A stretch of 64,000 bases of DNA from an uncultured Marivita sp. (GTDB lineage: Bacteria > Pseudomonadota > Alphaproteobacteria > Rhodobacterales > Rhodobacteraceae): positions 62,001-126,000 of the forward strand of contig NZ_CANKYW010000002.1 of NCBI RefSeq assembly GCF_947488135.1, read 5' to 3'. Made by a program: the position numbers and the translations under genes. Below are positions 50,566 to 59,150 of the stretch, one piece after another. The notes under the pieces were generated by a model, which did not search any database, was not told where the DNA came from, and worked only from the letters and a program-made list of their open reading frames with translations. How positions within the stretch are numbered: position 1 is the stretch's first letter; every line of letters starts with the position of its first letter.

Positions 50566-51435
50566 TCAGGTTTGTGACCGCAGGCGCGCGTGCCGCAGAA
50601 CAGGATCGCCCTGCGCCTTGATCCGGCGGATCGCCTCGTCCAGGGGTTCGGCGGTCACGGCCATCGCGTGGGCATTGGCGTGCAAGAGCGTGTGCGGATC
50701 GGACACCCAGCCGACATGGCCTTTCCAGAACATCAGGTCACCGCGCTCTGGCGGTGTGTCGGGGTCACAGGTTTTGCCCAGATGCGCCATCTGCTGGTCG
50801 CTGTCGCCGGGGCACGGGATGCCGCAGGCGTGGCAGGCGATCTGGACCAGGCCGGAACAGTCGATCCCGAATGCGGAATTGCCGCCCCAAAGGTAGGGAG
50901 AGCCGATCAAGCGTTCTGCGACCGCGACAGGATCAGTGTCTTGGTGGTCAATGGGGCGAAGGTGGACGGAGGGCACGAAGAGCTCTTCGCTGCGAAGCCC
51001 GGCCGACCATGCGATGCGCGACCAGCCGTCGTTTTCATCGAGGACCACGAGTTCGGACCCCATCGACAGGGGTGTGACCGGGCCGGACGTTTTCAGGCCG
51101 CTTGTTGGTTTGGCGTAGCTTTGCGCAGCGGCGATCCGGTGGGTCGGGGTCATGTCTGGGTTGCCGACAAGCTGCTCGACGGCGATCCAGCCGGAATAGC
51201 GCGTGGCCGCCGTTTCGCCATAGGCCCAGCCGTCTTCCGACAGCGCGTGAACGGTGAATGCCTGTCCGCGCAGCATCTGGCGGTCGCGTGCTTTGCCCGG
51301 TTGTGCGAACAGGTCGGTGACGGGTTTCACGGTCCGTTTGACCTCCGGGTCGGAGCGGCGCAGGCCGTGTTCGTCGCAGGCGCGTGCGATCTCGTCAGCG
51401 GTGGCTTTGGACCAGAAATCGCGCCGGTCGGTCAT
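50566..51435 (-). CDS. NlpC/P60 cysteine peptidase with SH3-like domains
   Basis: 289-aa predicted cell-wall peptidase acting on gamma-D-Glu-diamino-acid bonds. Seen: N-terminal bacterial SH3-like region (VTDLFAQPGKARDRQMLRGQAFTVHALSEDGWAYGE, ELVVLDENDGWSRI) and C-terminal NlpC/P60 domain with catalytic Cys in NSAFGIDCSGLVQIAC, His in WKGHVGWVSDP and the third polar residue near LLHANAHAM. No signal peptide is visible, so it may act in the cytoplasm on recycled muropeptides. Coupled to the M17 aminopeptidase by a 4-nt overlap, which supports a peptide-recycling role. Confidence 0.88.
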   Translation of the reverse strand: MTDRRDFWSKATADEIARACDEHGLRRSDPEVKRTVKPVTDLFAQPGKARDRQMLRGQAFTVHALSEDGWAYGETAATRYSGWIAVEQLVGNPDMTPTHRIAAAQSYAKPTSGLKTSGPVTPLSMGSELVVLDENDGWSRIAWSAGLRSEELFVPSVHLRPIDHQDTDPVAVAERLIGSPYLWGGNSAFGIDCSGLVQIACHACGIPCPGDSDQQMAHLGKTCDPDTPPERGDLMFWKGHVGWVSDPHTLLHANAHAMAVTAEPLDEAIRRIKAQGDPVLRHARLRSQT

Positions 51436-52817
51436 AGGTCCATCATGTCCGGAAGCGCGGCGAACAGGGCACGTGCCCCCTGAAGCGCGCCGCCTTTGGG
51501 GCGGCCGGGTGCCGCCGTTGGTTGCCAGCCATAAATGTCGAAATGGATGTAGCGGTCGTTTTCGTTCACGAAGCGGCGCAGGAACAACGCGGCGGTGATC
51601 GATCCGGCAAACCCGCCTTTGGGCGCGTTGTCGAGATCGGCGATGCCCGGTTCGATCATCGCCTCGTAGGGCGCGTGGAACGGCAAGCGCCAGACCGGAT
51701 CGGCCATGCGACGCGCGGACAGGTCGAGCGAGGTCGCCACCACATCGTCATCTGTAAAGTAAGGCGCGAGGTCCGGGCCAACCGCGACCCGCGCCGCACC
51801 GGTGAGCGTTGCCATCGACACGATCAGGTCCGGGTTGTCCTCGGCCGCCAACGTCAGCGCGTCGGCAAGCACCAAGCGGCCTTCGGCGTCGGTATTGTTG
51901 ATCTCGACGGTGAGCCCCTTGCGCGAGGTGAGTATGTCCTGCGGGCGAAAGCTGTTGCCGCTGACAGCGTTTTCGACCGCCGGGATCAGCACGCGCAGGC
52001 GAACATCAAGACCCGAGGCCATGATCATATGCGCGAGGCCCAGCACGTTGGCAGCGCCGCCCATGTCTTTTTTCATCAGACCCATCGAACTGCCGGGTTT
52101 GAGGTTCAGCCCGCCCGTGTCGAAGCAGACACCCTTGCCCACCAGCGTGATCTTCGGCCCGCGATTGCCCCAGCTCATGTCGATCAGCCGAGGCGCGCGG
52201 TCCGAGGCGCGGCCGACGGTGTGGATCATCGGGAAATTGTCCTTGAGCAGCGCGTCGCCCGTGGTCACGGTGATCTTCGCGCCATGTGTTTTGGCAAGAA
52301 CGCGCGCCGCTGTTTCAAGCTCTTCCGGACCCATATCCGACGCAGGAGTATTGATCAGGTCGCGCGTCAGGAACTCGGCCTCGGCCATGATGTTCACACG
52401 GTCACCGTCGACGCCTTTGGGTGTCACAAGCGTGGCGCAGTCGGCGGTGTTTTCGCGATACCGATCGAAGCTGTAGCTGGCGAGCAACCAGCCCAGCGCC
52501 TCTTGCTCAAGCTGGTCATCGTCGATGCCGCAGGCGATCCGGTAGGTCCCGGGGGCCAGTTTCGCCATCGCCGCCGACAGGGCAAACCGGTCCCGCTTGC
52601 GCGCGGCGGGCGTACCATACCCGACCAGAGCCGCCTCGGGGTGACCCAGATCGTCCGGGATCATCAGGACGGATCCGATGGCGCCCTTGAAGCCGCTCGC
52701 TTCGACCCAGGTGCGGATGCGGTCGCTTTGCTGTCCGGCCCAGAGGGCCACGTCGTCGGTCCCCAAAACGTAGATCGGCCACGCCTCCGTATCCGCAGGT
52801 GCGAGTGCAACGGTCAT
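51432..52817 (-). CDS. Leucyl aminopeptidase family (M17) metallopeptidase
   Basis: 461-aa cytosolic dinuclear-metal aminopeptidase. Seen: GKGVCFDTGGLNLKPGSSMGLMKKDMGGAANVLG with the metal-ligand Lys and Asp, and the M17 signature EINNTDAEGRLVLADAL. The ATG at 52817 has AAGGGG upstream; an in-frame ATG at 52835 adds six residues. N-terminal domain is short relative to PepA. It precedes and overlaps the NlpC/P60 gene, a pairing that suggests sequential degradation of cell-wall peptides. Confidence 0.92.
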   Translation of the reverse strand: MTVALAPADTEAWPIYVLGTDDVALWAGQQSDRIRTWVEASGFKGAIGSVLMIPDDLGHPEAALVGYGTPAARKRDRFALSAAMAKLAPGTYRIACGIDDDQLEQEALGWLLASYSFDRYRENTADCATLVTPKGVDGDRVNIMAEAEFLTRDLINTPASDMGPEELETAARVLAKTHGAKITVTTGDALLKDNFPMIHTVGRASDRAPRLIDMSWGNRGPKITLVGKGVCFDTGGLNLKPGSSMGLMKKDMGGAANVLGLAHMIMASGLDVRLRVLIPAVENAVSGNSFRPQDILTSRKGLTVEINNTDAEGRLVLADALTLAAEDNPDLIVSMATLTGAARVAVGPDLAPYFTDDDVVATSLDLSARRMADPVWRLPFHAPYEAMIEPGIADLDNAPKGGFAGSITAALFLRRFVNENDRYIHFDIYGWQPTAAPGRPKGGALQGARALFAALPDMMDL

Positions 52818-52878
52818 GAATGTCCCCTTCTCCAACCAGGGGCGAGGGTACGCCGATGGACACCCGCTGCAAGCGGAA

Positions 52879-53262
52879 TCAGAGCGAAAGGTCTATTCCC
52901 AGATCCGCGCAGGAGATGGCCAATTCCCCGCAGCGCAAGAGCCGACAGAGCGTCGCGGCAAGCGCCACCGGATCGCCCTGATCGATGCAGATCACTACAT
53001 CGCGTCCGATCCCTGCGAGGACCGGAAGCCCGATCTGATCGGCAATCGGGCTCACCGCATGGACCGTCTTGCGCAGCGCGGCGTGATTACCTGCGGCGTA
53101 ATCTTCGCGGATTTGGCGAAACCGCACAGCGATGTCTTCAAGAGCGCGGCACAGGATGTTTTCGGCAACAGCCGGACCCAGATCGCGACTGAGCCCGTTC
53201 AGCGTATCTTCGTCAAAATACGCGGTGTCGCGGGGATGCAAAACCGTCACTTGGTGCATCAT
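52879..53262 (-). CDS. Small helical protein, HPt-like
   Basis: 127 aa, all-helical by eye. Seen: YFDEDTLNGLSRDLGPAVAENILCRALEDIAVRFRQIREDYAAGNHAALRKTVHAVSPIADQIGLPVLAGIGRDVV. The spacing around His in KTVHAVSPIADQIGL recalls the histidine of HPt phosphotransfer domains (AHxLKGxAxxLG), preceded by a typical helix, so a phosphorelay or inhibitory role is possible; the match is loose. A double Met starts it. No kinase or response regulator is adjacent. Confidence 0.6.
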   Translation of the reverse strand: MMHQVTVLHPRDTAYFDEDTLNGLSRDLGPAVAENILCRALEDIAVRFRQIREDYAAGNHAALRKTVHAVSPIADQIGLPVLAGIGRDVVICIDQGDPVALAATLCRLLRCGELAISCADLGIDLSL

Positions 53263-53408
53263 GTCACTTCCTTTCTCACCCCAACCCGGCGTTCTCTATC
53301 GCAGCCATGCCTTTCGAAGTGGTAACCCCCGCGACGGTTTTTCTCTCGAATTCCGATTAAATTCGACGTATCCCGCTTGGGACGACGACCCAAGAGGCGG
53401 AGGATTTC

Positions 53409-54059
53409 ATGAACGCCGCGAAGCCGCTGCCTGCATATCTCATCCAACGGTATCAGGGCTGGAAGGCCACGACCTACTCGGACAACCGGGCCTGGTACAA
53501 ACGCCTTGCCACCGAGGGCCAGCGCCCCCGTGCAATGGTGATTTCCTGTTGCGACAGCCGCGTTCATGTCACGTCGATCTTCGGCGCCGACCAGGGCGAG
53601 TTTTTCATCCATCGCAACATCGCCAATCTCGTGCCGCCCTACGAGCCCGATGGCGACCATCACGGCACGTCAGCCGCCGTCGAATACGCGGTTACGGCGT
53701 TGCATGTGGCGCATCTGATCGTGCTGGGGCATTCCCAGTGCGGCGGCGTTCAGGGCTGTCTCGATATGTGCTCTGGCAACGCGCCGCATCTGGAAGAACA
53801 GTCGAGCTTTGTGGGACGGTGGATGGATATTCTGCGGCCTGGCTACGAACGCGTGAAGGCCATGAATGCCCCGGAAGGGCAAGTGCGGGCGCTCGAAAAG
53901 GAATCGGTGATCGTGTCGTTGGAAAACCTGATGACGTTTCCGTTCATCCGGGAGGCGGTCGACAAGGATTTGCTGACCCTGCACGGGCTCTGGACCGATA
54001 TCGGCGAAGGCGGTCTGGAATTCTTCGACCCGAAAACCCGGTCTTTCCAGCCGGTCTGA
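53409..54059 (+). CDS. Beta-class carbonic anhydrase
   Basis: Zinc enzyme interconverting CO2 and bicarbonate. Seen: 216 aa with VISCCDSRVH (zinc Cys47, Asp49-Arg51 dyad), HRNIANLVPPYEPDGDHHGTSAAVEYAVTAL, and LGHSQCGGVQG (zinc His108 and Cys111). Ribosome site GGCGGAGG before the ATG. No signal peptide, so cytoplasmic. Transcribed alone; the 146 nt upstream hold only a CTTGGG/CCCAAG hairpin. It converges on the next small gene with adjacent stops. Confidence 0.94.
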   Translation: MNAAKPLPAYLIQRYQGWKATTYSDNRAWYKRLATEGQRPRAMVISCCDSRVHVTSIFGADQGEFFIHRNIANLVPPYEPDGDHHGTSAAVEYAVTALHVAHLIVLGHSQCGGVQGCLDMCSGNAPHLEEQSSFVGRWMDILRPGYERVKAMNAPEGQVRALEKESVIVSLENLMTFPFIREAVDKDLLTLHGLWTDIGEGGLEFFDPKTRSFQPV

Positions 54060-54386
54060 TCAGCTCTGAAGCGTGGCCGACGCGCCGGAGCAATCCGTGC
54101 GCAGTTTGGGACGACCAAGGCGGTTTGCCAGTCTGGACAGCGGTGTCCCGATCATCGACCCGGTACAGACCGGTTTGCCGGAATCATCTTCGAGCACCAG
54201 ATGCCCGCCGCGAAACGTGATCGCGTAGCCCTTGGATGCCAGCCGCGCACATAGATCGCCCCAGCTTGTCGCCCGTTCGAAATGCGGCAGCAGCACCGTG
54301 CGCAAGAGCATTGCGGTTTCGCTGTCGAGGGGCATCGGCATGCCAAGCGTGGCATCGGATTGAAGTGGGACAGACTGTACGGCCAT
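54060..54386 (-). CDS. Hypothetical small protein
   Basis: 108 aa starting MAVQSVPLQSDATLGMPMPL, then DSETAMLLRTVLLPHFERATSWGDLCARLASKGYAITFRGGHLVLEDDSGKPVCTGSMIG and SRLANRLGRPKLRTDCSGA. The pattern WGDLCARLASKGYAITFRGGHLVL looks like a small alpha/beta domain resembling relaxase-associated or MobA/VirD2-type pieces, but no catalytic residues are recognisable. A longer start at 54419 is possible. Its stop abuts that of the carbonic anhydrase. Function unknown. Confidence 0.65.
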   Translation of the reverse strand: MAVQSVPLQSDATLGMPMPLDSETAMLLRTVLLPHFERATSWGDLCARLASKGYAITFRGGHLVLEDDSGKPVCTGSMIGTPLSRLANRLGRPKLRTDCSGASATLQS

Positions 54387-54597
54387 GACGGGTACCTTTA
54401 CCAAATCGCAACATTTCAAAGCGTGCGAGTGAAATGCGGCAAGAATGGGGCAGCCGAAAGACCCGCGCTCTGGTGTGAAGAACGCGCAACAGATCGACGC
54501 GTTCCGTGATCGATTTCGGCCCCTTCAGGCAATCGTTGCGCAAAAACCGATCTGATGGCATCCTTTGCGCATCTTTCGCGCGCTTTGGAGGTCTGAC

Positions 54598-55746
54598 ATG
54601 ACTGGCGCCGTGCATCTTCTTGTGGGCACCACCAAGGGCGCCTTCATTCTTACAAGCACAGACCGAACCGAGTGGGACGTCAGCGGGCCGCATTGCGATG
54701 GCTGGACGATAAACCACATGGCTGGCGATCCGGACAGCGGCACGCTCTGGGCCGGCGGCGGGAACGATTGGTCCGGGGCCGGGGTCTGGCGCTCCGAGGA
54801 TGGCGGAGCGACCTGGCGTCTGAGCAAACTGTCGCGCGGCCAAATGGACGACTGGGCGGCGAACGATCCCGACTTCGCCGCAATGATCGGTTGGGAGGAT
54901 GTTCCCGCGCCTTTCACGGATGAGCTGCACTCGGTCTGGTCGCTGCATCACGCGCATGGCAGTCTTTGGGCGGGGGCGAAGCCGGGCACGCTCCTGCACA
55001 GTACCGATGGTGGGAAAAACTGGGCGAAGAACGACGCGCTTGCGCAGTTCGACGGCCGCGAGACCTGGAACCCCGGTGCCGCGGGCCTGACCTTGCACAC
55101 CATCGTCACCTCGCCCGATGATCCGTCCAAGATTTGGCTTGGCATTTCCGCGGCTGGTGTCTTTGCCTCCGAGGATGGGGGCCAAAGCTGGGAGCGGCGC
55201 AATCGCCTGTCCAATGCCGAAAGCTGCGGCCATCACCATCATCCCGCCGCGCCGCGGGACGGCGAAACCGGGCATTGCGTCCACAATATGGTGCGCGCGC
55301 CCGGGTCGGACCTGCTTTACCAGCAGAACCACTACGGCGTCTGGCGTTCCAACGATGGTGGGCGGCACTGGGATGATATCACCGCTGGGTTGCCGTCGAC
55401 CTTCGGCTTTCCCATCGCCGTCGACCCGAACGATCCGCAAGTGATCTGGACGTTACCCCTGAACGGAGACAGCGAGGGGCGCTATCCGCCCGATGCCAAG
55501 GCGGCCGTCTGGGTGTCGCGCGATGGCGGGGATACGTGGCAAGCCCAGCGCGAGGGACTGCCGCAGGCCAACTGCTTTTTCACGGTGCTGCGGCAGGCCA
55601 TGACCACCGACACCCAAGACCGGGTCGGCGTGTATTTCGGCACCAACACCGGGTCCGTGTTTGCCAGCGTCGACGGGGGCGATCACTGGGCGGAGGTGGT
55701 GCGGCACCTGCCCACTGTGCTTTCGGTGGAAGCGGTGCATTTCTGA
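54598..55746 (+). CDS. BNR-repeat beta-propeller protein (sialidase/YCF48-like)
   Basis: 382-aa soluble beta-propeller. Seen: repeated Asp-box motifs SxDGGxxW: SEDGGATWRLSK, STDGGKNWAKND, SEDGGQSWERRN, SNDGGRHWDDIT, SRDGGDTWQAQR and SVDGGDHWAEVV, about one per blade. No signal peptide. A His-rich loop (CGHHHHPAAP, about residue 205) may bind metal. The exact role is unknown; glycosidase labels are not justified since no sialidase Arg triad is seen. The ATG at 54598 follows TTGGAGG. It converges on the metallo-hydrolase gene 7 nt away. Confidence 0.8.
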   Translation: MTGAVHLLVGTTKGAFILTSTDRTEWDVSGPHCDGWTINHMAGDPDSGTLWAGGGNDWSGAGVWRSEDGGATWRLSKLSRGQMDDWAANDPDFAAMIGWEDVPAPFTDELHSVWSLHHAHGSLWAGAKPGTLLHSTDGGKNWAKNDALAQFDGRETWNPGAAGLTLHTIVTSPDDPSKIWLGISAAGVFASEDGGQSWERRNRLSNAESCGHHHHPAAPRDGETGHCVHNMVRAPGSDLLYQQNHYGVWRSNDGGRHWDDITAGLPSTFGFPIAVDPNDPQVIWTLPLNGDSEGRYPPDAKAAVWVSRDGGDTWQAQREGLPQANCFFTVLRQAMTTDTQDRVGVYFGTNTGSVFASVDGGDHWAEVVRHLPTVLSVEAVHF

Positions 55747-55753
55747 CGCGCGA

Positions 55754-56728
55754 TCATGCGCCGCCAAGTCGCGACGCGTTTCCTGGATCATGCGTGGGCA
55801 GCATGATCGTCCCGAAAGCATCGAATTGCCGTTTCAGTATCCCGACGCTGCGCACGGCGTCAGCATGGTTTTCGACAATTCCACCAATCTCCCCGCTCTG
55901 GATCTGATCAAGCGAAAAGGCCGCGTCGCCGACAAGGCAGAGGCTCTTGCCCTCGTCCACGATCAATACGGATTGATGCCCCCGCGCATGACCCGGTGTC
56001 GGAACGAGGTACACCGTGCCGTCTGCGGTCAATGCCATAGTGTTCGCAAAGACGCCGACATTGCGCTCTGCATAGGTCACGGGGGCGTAGGCGACGCCCG
56101 ACGGAAGACGACACATCAACGCGCCCGCGTGTCCTTGCCTTGCGGCGTCCGACACGAATACCCGTGCATTCGGGAACGAGGACATACCGCCCATATGGTC
56201 TGAATGCAGGTGGGTCATCACGACCTGTCTCACCTGCCCCGGCGAAAGACCAAGGCGGATCATCTGCGGCGCAATTTCGTCCTCGGGCGTGACGACGAAT
56301 TGCAGGTTGCGGTTGTAGAACGTGCCCGTCATGGAATCGCAAGCAGTGTATCCAGGGTCGGCGATACGCGCGGTCTCGCCGGTGTCCACAACTATAAGGC
56401 CTTCGGGGTGTTCGATGACAAAGGCCGTGATCGGCATCCATTCGGTCCAGTTTCGGCTCGCCATGATCGCAGGGAGACGCAGCGCGGGCGGGCCATTGAA
56501 CGCGCGATGCTCCCGTTTGACAGCCACCCAGCCGGTCTGGATCATGTGGAGCCGTATTCCACGAGACACTCTGACCGAAACCGGCGGTGGCGGTGGCGGT
56601 GGCGGCGCGGCATCCACCGCCTTGACCGAGCGCGTCATCAAGAAGGTGCAACCGCCCATTGCGGCCGCCATCGCGCCTAGCGACCCGAGGCCAAAAAGGC
56701 GCCGTCGCGACATGGGGCTGCCCATCAT
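55754..56728 (-). CDS. Exported MBL-fold hydrolase (lactonase-like), Tat-type lipoprotein signal
   Basis: 324 aa. Seen: SRRRLFGLG, a twin-arginine-like motif, then a hydrophobic stretch ending in MGGC (Cys27, candidate lipobox); a run of eight Pro (about 42-49); and a metallo-beta-lactamase domain with VVDTGETARIADPG, zinc motif MTHLHSDHMGG, PTPGHARGHQSVLI, LVGDAAFS and LPTHDPGN. The layout resembles AiiA-type N-acyl-homoserine lactonases, but substrate is not determinable. The start overlaps the SRPBCC gene (ATGA), and both are divergent from a TetR regulator. Confidence 0.83.
   Translation of the reverse strand: MMGSPMSRRRLFGLGSLGAMAAAMGGCTFLMTRSVKAVDAAPPPPPPPPVSVRVSRGIRLHMIQTGWVAVKREHRAFNGPPALRLPAIMASRNWTEWMPITAFVIEHPEGLIVVDTGETARIADPGYTACDSMTGTFYNRNLQFVVTPEDEIAPQMIRLGLSPGQVRQVVMTHLHSDHMGGMSSFPNARVFVSDAARQGHAGALMCRLPSGVAYAPVTYAERNVGVFANTMALTADGTVYLVPTPGHARGHQSVLIVDEGKSLCLVGDAAFSLDQIQSGEIGGIVENHADAVRSVGILKRQFDAFGTIMLPTHDPGNASRLGGA
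56583..56605. repeat. In-frame GGCGGT microsatellite (poly-Pro tract)
   Basis: Tandem GGCGGT/GGC units on the plus strand encode the eight-Pro run just after the lipobox of the MBL-fold protein on the minus strand. Unit changes would keep the frame, so length may vary between strains. Confidence 0.8.
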
Positions 56729-57171
56729 GTCTCCGCCGCCAAGGCATTCAGGTTTCGCATCGTGGGCGGCAGGGCCTTGCGAAAGGCGGGGCCGAACAAG
56801 CGCGCAAAAGGGACCGCTGCGACCCCATGAAACGAGACCCGGTGCGTAAAGGCCGTTCGGTCGGAATTGAAGAAACGCTCGACCTTCAGTCGCGCCAAGG
56901 GGAGCATCGTCTCAAAGGCATAGGAGGTATCCGGGTGAAATAGTACGACCGTGAACCGCGTCTTCGGGCCGGTGAGCGGTTGGATCCGGCCGGTGGAACC
57001 CAGTTTCATCACTCCGTCCATCGACACTGATCTGAGGCCAGTGTCCCAGCGGCCCCAGGTCGAAGGGGTTGTCCACAAGTACCAGATACGGTCCGGCATG
57101 GAGGTGGGTACCGTGAAACTGAAATCACGGTCCGTACCCGCCGCAATCTCGGTCGTGTTATCGGTTTGCAT
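56725..57171 (-). CDS. SRPBCC (START-like) domain protein
   Basis: 148 aa with a helix-grip fold: RDFSFTVPTSMPDRIWYLWTTPSTWGRWDTGLRSVSMDG, GSTGRIQPLTGPKTRFTVVLFHPDTSYAFETMLPLARLKVERFF and TAFTHRVSFHGVAAVPFARLFGPAFRKALPPTMRNL. It should bind a hydrophobic ligand; no enzyme function is evident. ATG at 57171 follows GAGGAAAG. First gene of a two-gene operon with the MBL-fold hydrolase, divergent from TetR with two palindromes between. Confidence 0.82.
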   Translation of the reverse strand: MQTDNTTEIAAGTDRDFSFTVPTSMPDRIWYLWTTPSTWGRWDTGLRSVSMDGVMKLGSTGRIQPLTGPKTRFTVVLFHPDTSYAFETMLPLARLKVERFFNSDRTAFTHRVSFHGVAAVPFARLFGPAFRKALPPTMRNLNALAAET

Positions 57172-57203
57172 CGGCTTTCCTCGAGACAACGTTCAGAACA
57201 TTT

Positions 57204-57222
57204 ATGAATGAACCTCATTCAT
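57204..57222. promoter_or_regulatory. Palindromic operator 1 (TetR/SRPBCC region)
   Basis: ATGAATGA-ACC-TCATTCAT: 8-bp perfect arms around a 3-nt centre, 33-51 nt before the SRPBCC start. Shares the TGAATGA half-site with operator 2. Confidence 0.65.
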
Positions 57223-57252
57223 TTCTCATGAACGCAGACACTGGTCAATCAA

Positions 57253-57275
57253 GAAAATGAATGATATTCATTTTC
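57253..57275. promoter_or_regulatory. Palindromic operator 2 (at the tetR start)
   Basis: Ten-base arms GAAAATGAAT and ATTCATTTTC around GAT. It ends one base before the tetR ATG, the expected place for autorepression. Confidence 0.7.
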
Positions 57276-57276
57276 G

Positions 57277-57873
57277 ATGACGACCAATGACGTAAAACCG
57301 GCACAAGCCACAAAAACCGATGCAATCCTCGATGCGGCCACGCGGCATTTTTCAATGCACGGGTTCGAGGTGACCAAGCTGTCGGACATCGCCAAGGATG
57401 CAGGCGTGGGCGTTGGCACGATTTACCTGCGGTACGAGGGAAAGGCGGAATTGCTCGGCGGCGTTCTAGACCGGGCGGAGCAATCCTTTGCGGACGCTAT
57501 GAATGATCCCGCGATCCGGGACATCCCATTCCCGGAGCGGTTCACGGCCATTATCTCGGCGATATTCAAGGCGGCGGACCGTGAACGCGACCTTGCCCGG
57601 CTCATGGCGCTATCGGCCTACGCCTCTCATGCCGGGGCGCATGAGACGTCTCATGTCCTGCACGCCATCAAGACCCATTTGCAGGACGGCATGGACCGAA
57701 ACGAATTGCGTGCCGATGTCGATCTGCCGCTTGCCGCCCGGATGGCGCATGGCATGGTCGAAGGTGCGATGCGGGCCATGATGGCAGAACCGGCGCGCGA
57801 CCCGGCAGCCGTGATCGCGCAGATCGCGCAAGCCTCAGAGCTTTGGCTTTGCACACCAAAACCAAAAGGGTGA
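57277..57873 (+). CDS. TetR-family transcriptional regulator
   Basis: 198 aa. Seen: N-terminal HTH TDAILDAATRHFSMHGFEVTKLSDIAKDAGVGVGTIYLRYEGKAELLGGVLD, and a helical ligand domain that matches no named subgroup. The ATG directly follows operator 2 with no ribosome site, so the mRNA may be leaderless or the true start lies elsewhere. Divergent from the SRPBCC/MBL-hydrolase operon, with two TGAATGA-bearing palindromes in between, it most likely represses itself and that operon. Ligand unknown. Confidence 0.9.
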   Translation: MTTNDVKPAQATKTDAILDAATRHFSMHGFEVTKLSDIAKDAGVGVGTIYLRYEGKAELLGGVLDRAEQSFADAMNDPAIRDIPFPERFTAIISAIFKAADRERDLARLMALSAYASHAGAHETSHVLHAIKTHLQDGMDRNELRADVDLPLAARMAHGMVEGAMRAMMAEPARDPAAVIAQIAQASELWLCTPKPKG

Positions 57874-57913
57874 CGCCTGCTCGGTCAAGGTCGCATCGGA
57901 CCAATTGATGCGC

Positions 57914-57946
57914 AAAAAAGCCCCCGAGGTTACCCACGGAGGCTTT
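57914..57946 (-). terminator. Rho-independent terminator of asd
   Basis: Minus strand AAAGCCTCCG, 13-nt loop region, CGGGGGCTTT then T-run; 10-bp stem with one mismatch, 24 nt beyond the asd stop and facing the tetR stop. Confidence 0.78.
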
Positions 57947-57969
57947 GAACTTTCAATTAATAAGTGCGG

Positions 57970-58992
57970 TCAGCCCTTTTTCAGCACCTCGCGCCCCAGC
58001 ACCTCGGCGATCTGAACCGCGTTGAGGGCCGCGCCTTTGCGCAGGTTGTCGGACACGCACCACAGGTTGATGCCGTTGTCGATTGTCGGATCCTGACGGA
58101 TGCGGCTGATGAAGGTCGCAAAGTCGCCGACACATTCCTTCGGCGTGACGTAGCCACCATCCTCGCGCTTGTCGATCACCATGATACCCGGCGACTCCCG
58201 CAGGATGTCGCGGGCCTCGTCCTCGTCGAGGTGATCCTCGAACTCGATATTGATCGCTTCCGAGTGCCCGACGAACACAGGTACCCGCACGCAGGTGGCC
58301 GTGACCTTGATCGACGGATCGACGATCTTTTTCGTCTCGGCGACCATCTTCCACTCTTCCTTGGTGGAACCGTCTTCAAGGAACACGTCGATATGCGGGA
58401 TCACGTTGAACGCGATGTCCTTGGTGTAGACCTTGCGCTCGTAATTGTCGGTCGGATTGTAGACCGCCTTGGTCTGATCCCACAGCTCGTCGATCGCTTC
58501 CTTGCCGGACCCGGACACGGATTGATACGTGCTCACCACAACCCGCTTGATGCGCGCGCGGTCGTGCAACGGCTTGAGCGCCACGACCATCTGCGCGGTC
58601 GAGCAGTTCGGGTTGGCGATGATGTTCTTCTTGGAATAGCCGTGGATCGCCTCGGCGTTCACCTCGGGCACGATCAGCGGCACATCCGGGTCGTAGCGAT
58701 AGAGCGACGAGTTGTCGATCACCACGCAGCCCGCCTTGGCGGCGATGGGCGCGTATTTCTTGGTTGCTTCCGACCCAACCGCGAACAGGGCGAAATCCCA
58801 GCCGGTGAAATCGAACGTGTCGAGATCCTGCGTCTTCAGCGTCTTGTCGCCAAAGCTGACCTCCGTGCCCAGCGACCGGCGCGACGCGAGCGCGGCGATC
58901 TCGTCTACGGGGAACTGGCGCTCGTCCAGAATGTTCAGCATTTCGCGGCCCACGTTACCGGTGGCGCCTGCAACGACGACTCTGTAGCCCAT
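57970..58992 (-). CDS. asd: Aspartate-semialdehyde dehydrogenase
   Basis: NADPH-dependent reductive dephosphorylation of aspartyl phosphate to aspartate semialdehyde, branch point to lysine/diaminopimelate, threonine and methionine. Seen: YRVVVAGATGNVGREMLNIL, SRRSLGTEVSFG, FALFAVGSEATKKYAP, active-site Cys in NIIANPNCSTAQMVVALKPLHD, VSTYQSVSGSGKEAIDEL and C-terminal catalytic His in RVPVFVGHSEAINIEF. 340 aa, with AAGGAGAG before the ATG. dapD lies 2 kb away, but on the other strand. Confidence 0.96.
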   Translation of the reverse strand: MGYRVVVAGATGNVGREMLNILDERQFPVDEIAALASRRSLGTEVSFGDKTLKTQDLDTFDFTGWDFALFAVGSEATKKYAPIAAKAGCVVIDNSSLYRYDPDVPLIVPEVNAEAIHGYSKKNIIANPNCSTAQMVVALKPLHDRARIKRVVVSTYQSVSGSGKEAIDELWDQTKAVYNPTDNYERKVYTKDIAFNVIPHIDVFLEDGSTKEEWKMVAETKKIVDPSIKVTATCVRVPVFVGHSEAINIEFEDHLDEDEARDILRESPGIMVIDKREDGGYVTPKECVGDFATFISRIRQDPTIDNGINLWCVSDNLRKGAALNAVQIAEVLGREVLKKG

Positions 58993-59150
58993 GTGGCTCT
59001 CCTTTCGCTTGCCAGCCCCGAGGGTCGTGTCGGCGGCCGGACTGAGCGTGGCTCATACAGGACGTGCTGCGTCTGCGAAAGGGGGCGTTTGCGCGTGGCG
59101 TCTCAGGCGATGGACGCGCGCGCCTGCTTCTTCTTTTTAAAAATATGACA

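Noticed and set aside
51522-53192. 556-residue open frame on the plus strand
   Set aside because: Antisense to the M17 aminopeptidase and its downstream neighbour; no domain, no ribosome site.
54598-55746. Sialidase label for the BNR-repeat protein
   Set aside because: Asp boxes are present but the Arg triad and nucleophile Tyr of sialidases are not apparent, and there is no export signal.
56583-56605. Possible CRISPR-like or coding repeat array
   Set aside because: Simple GGCGGT units inside a gene encoding a Pro tract, with no spacers.
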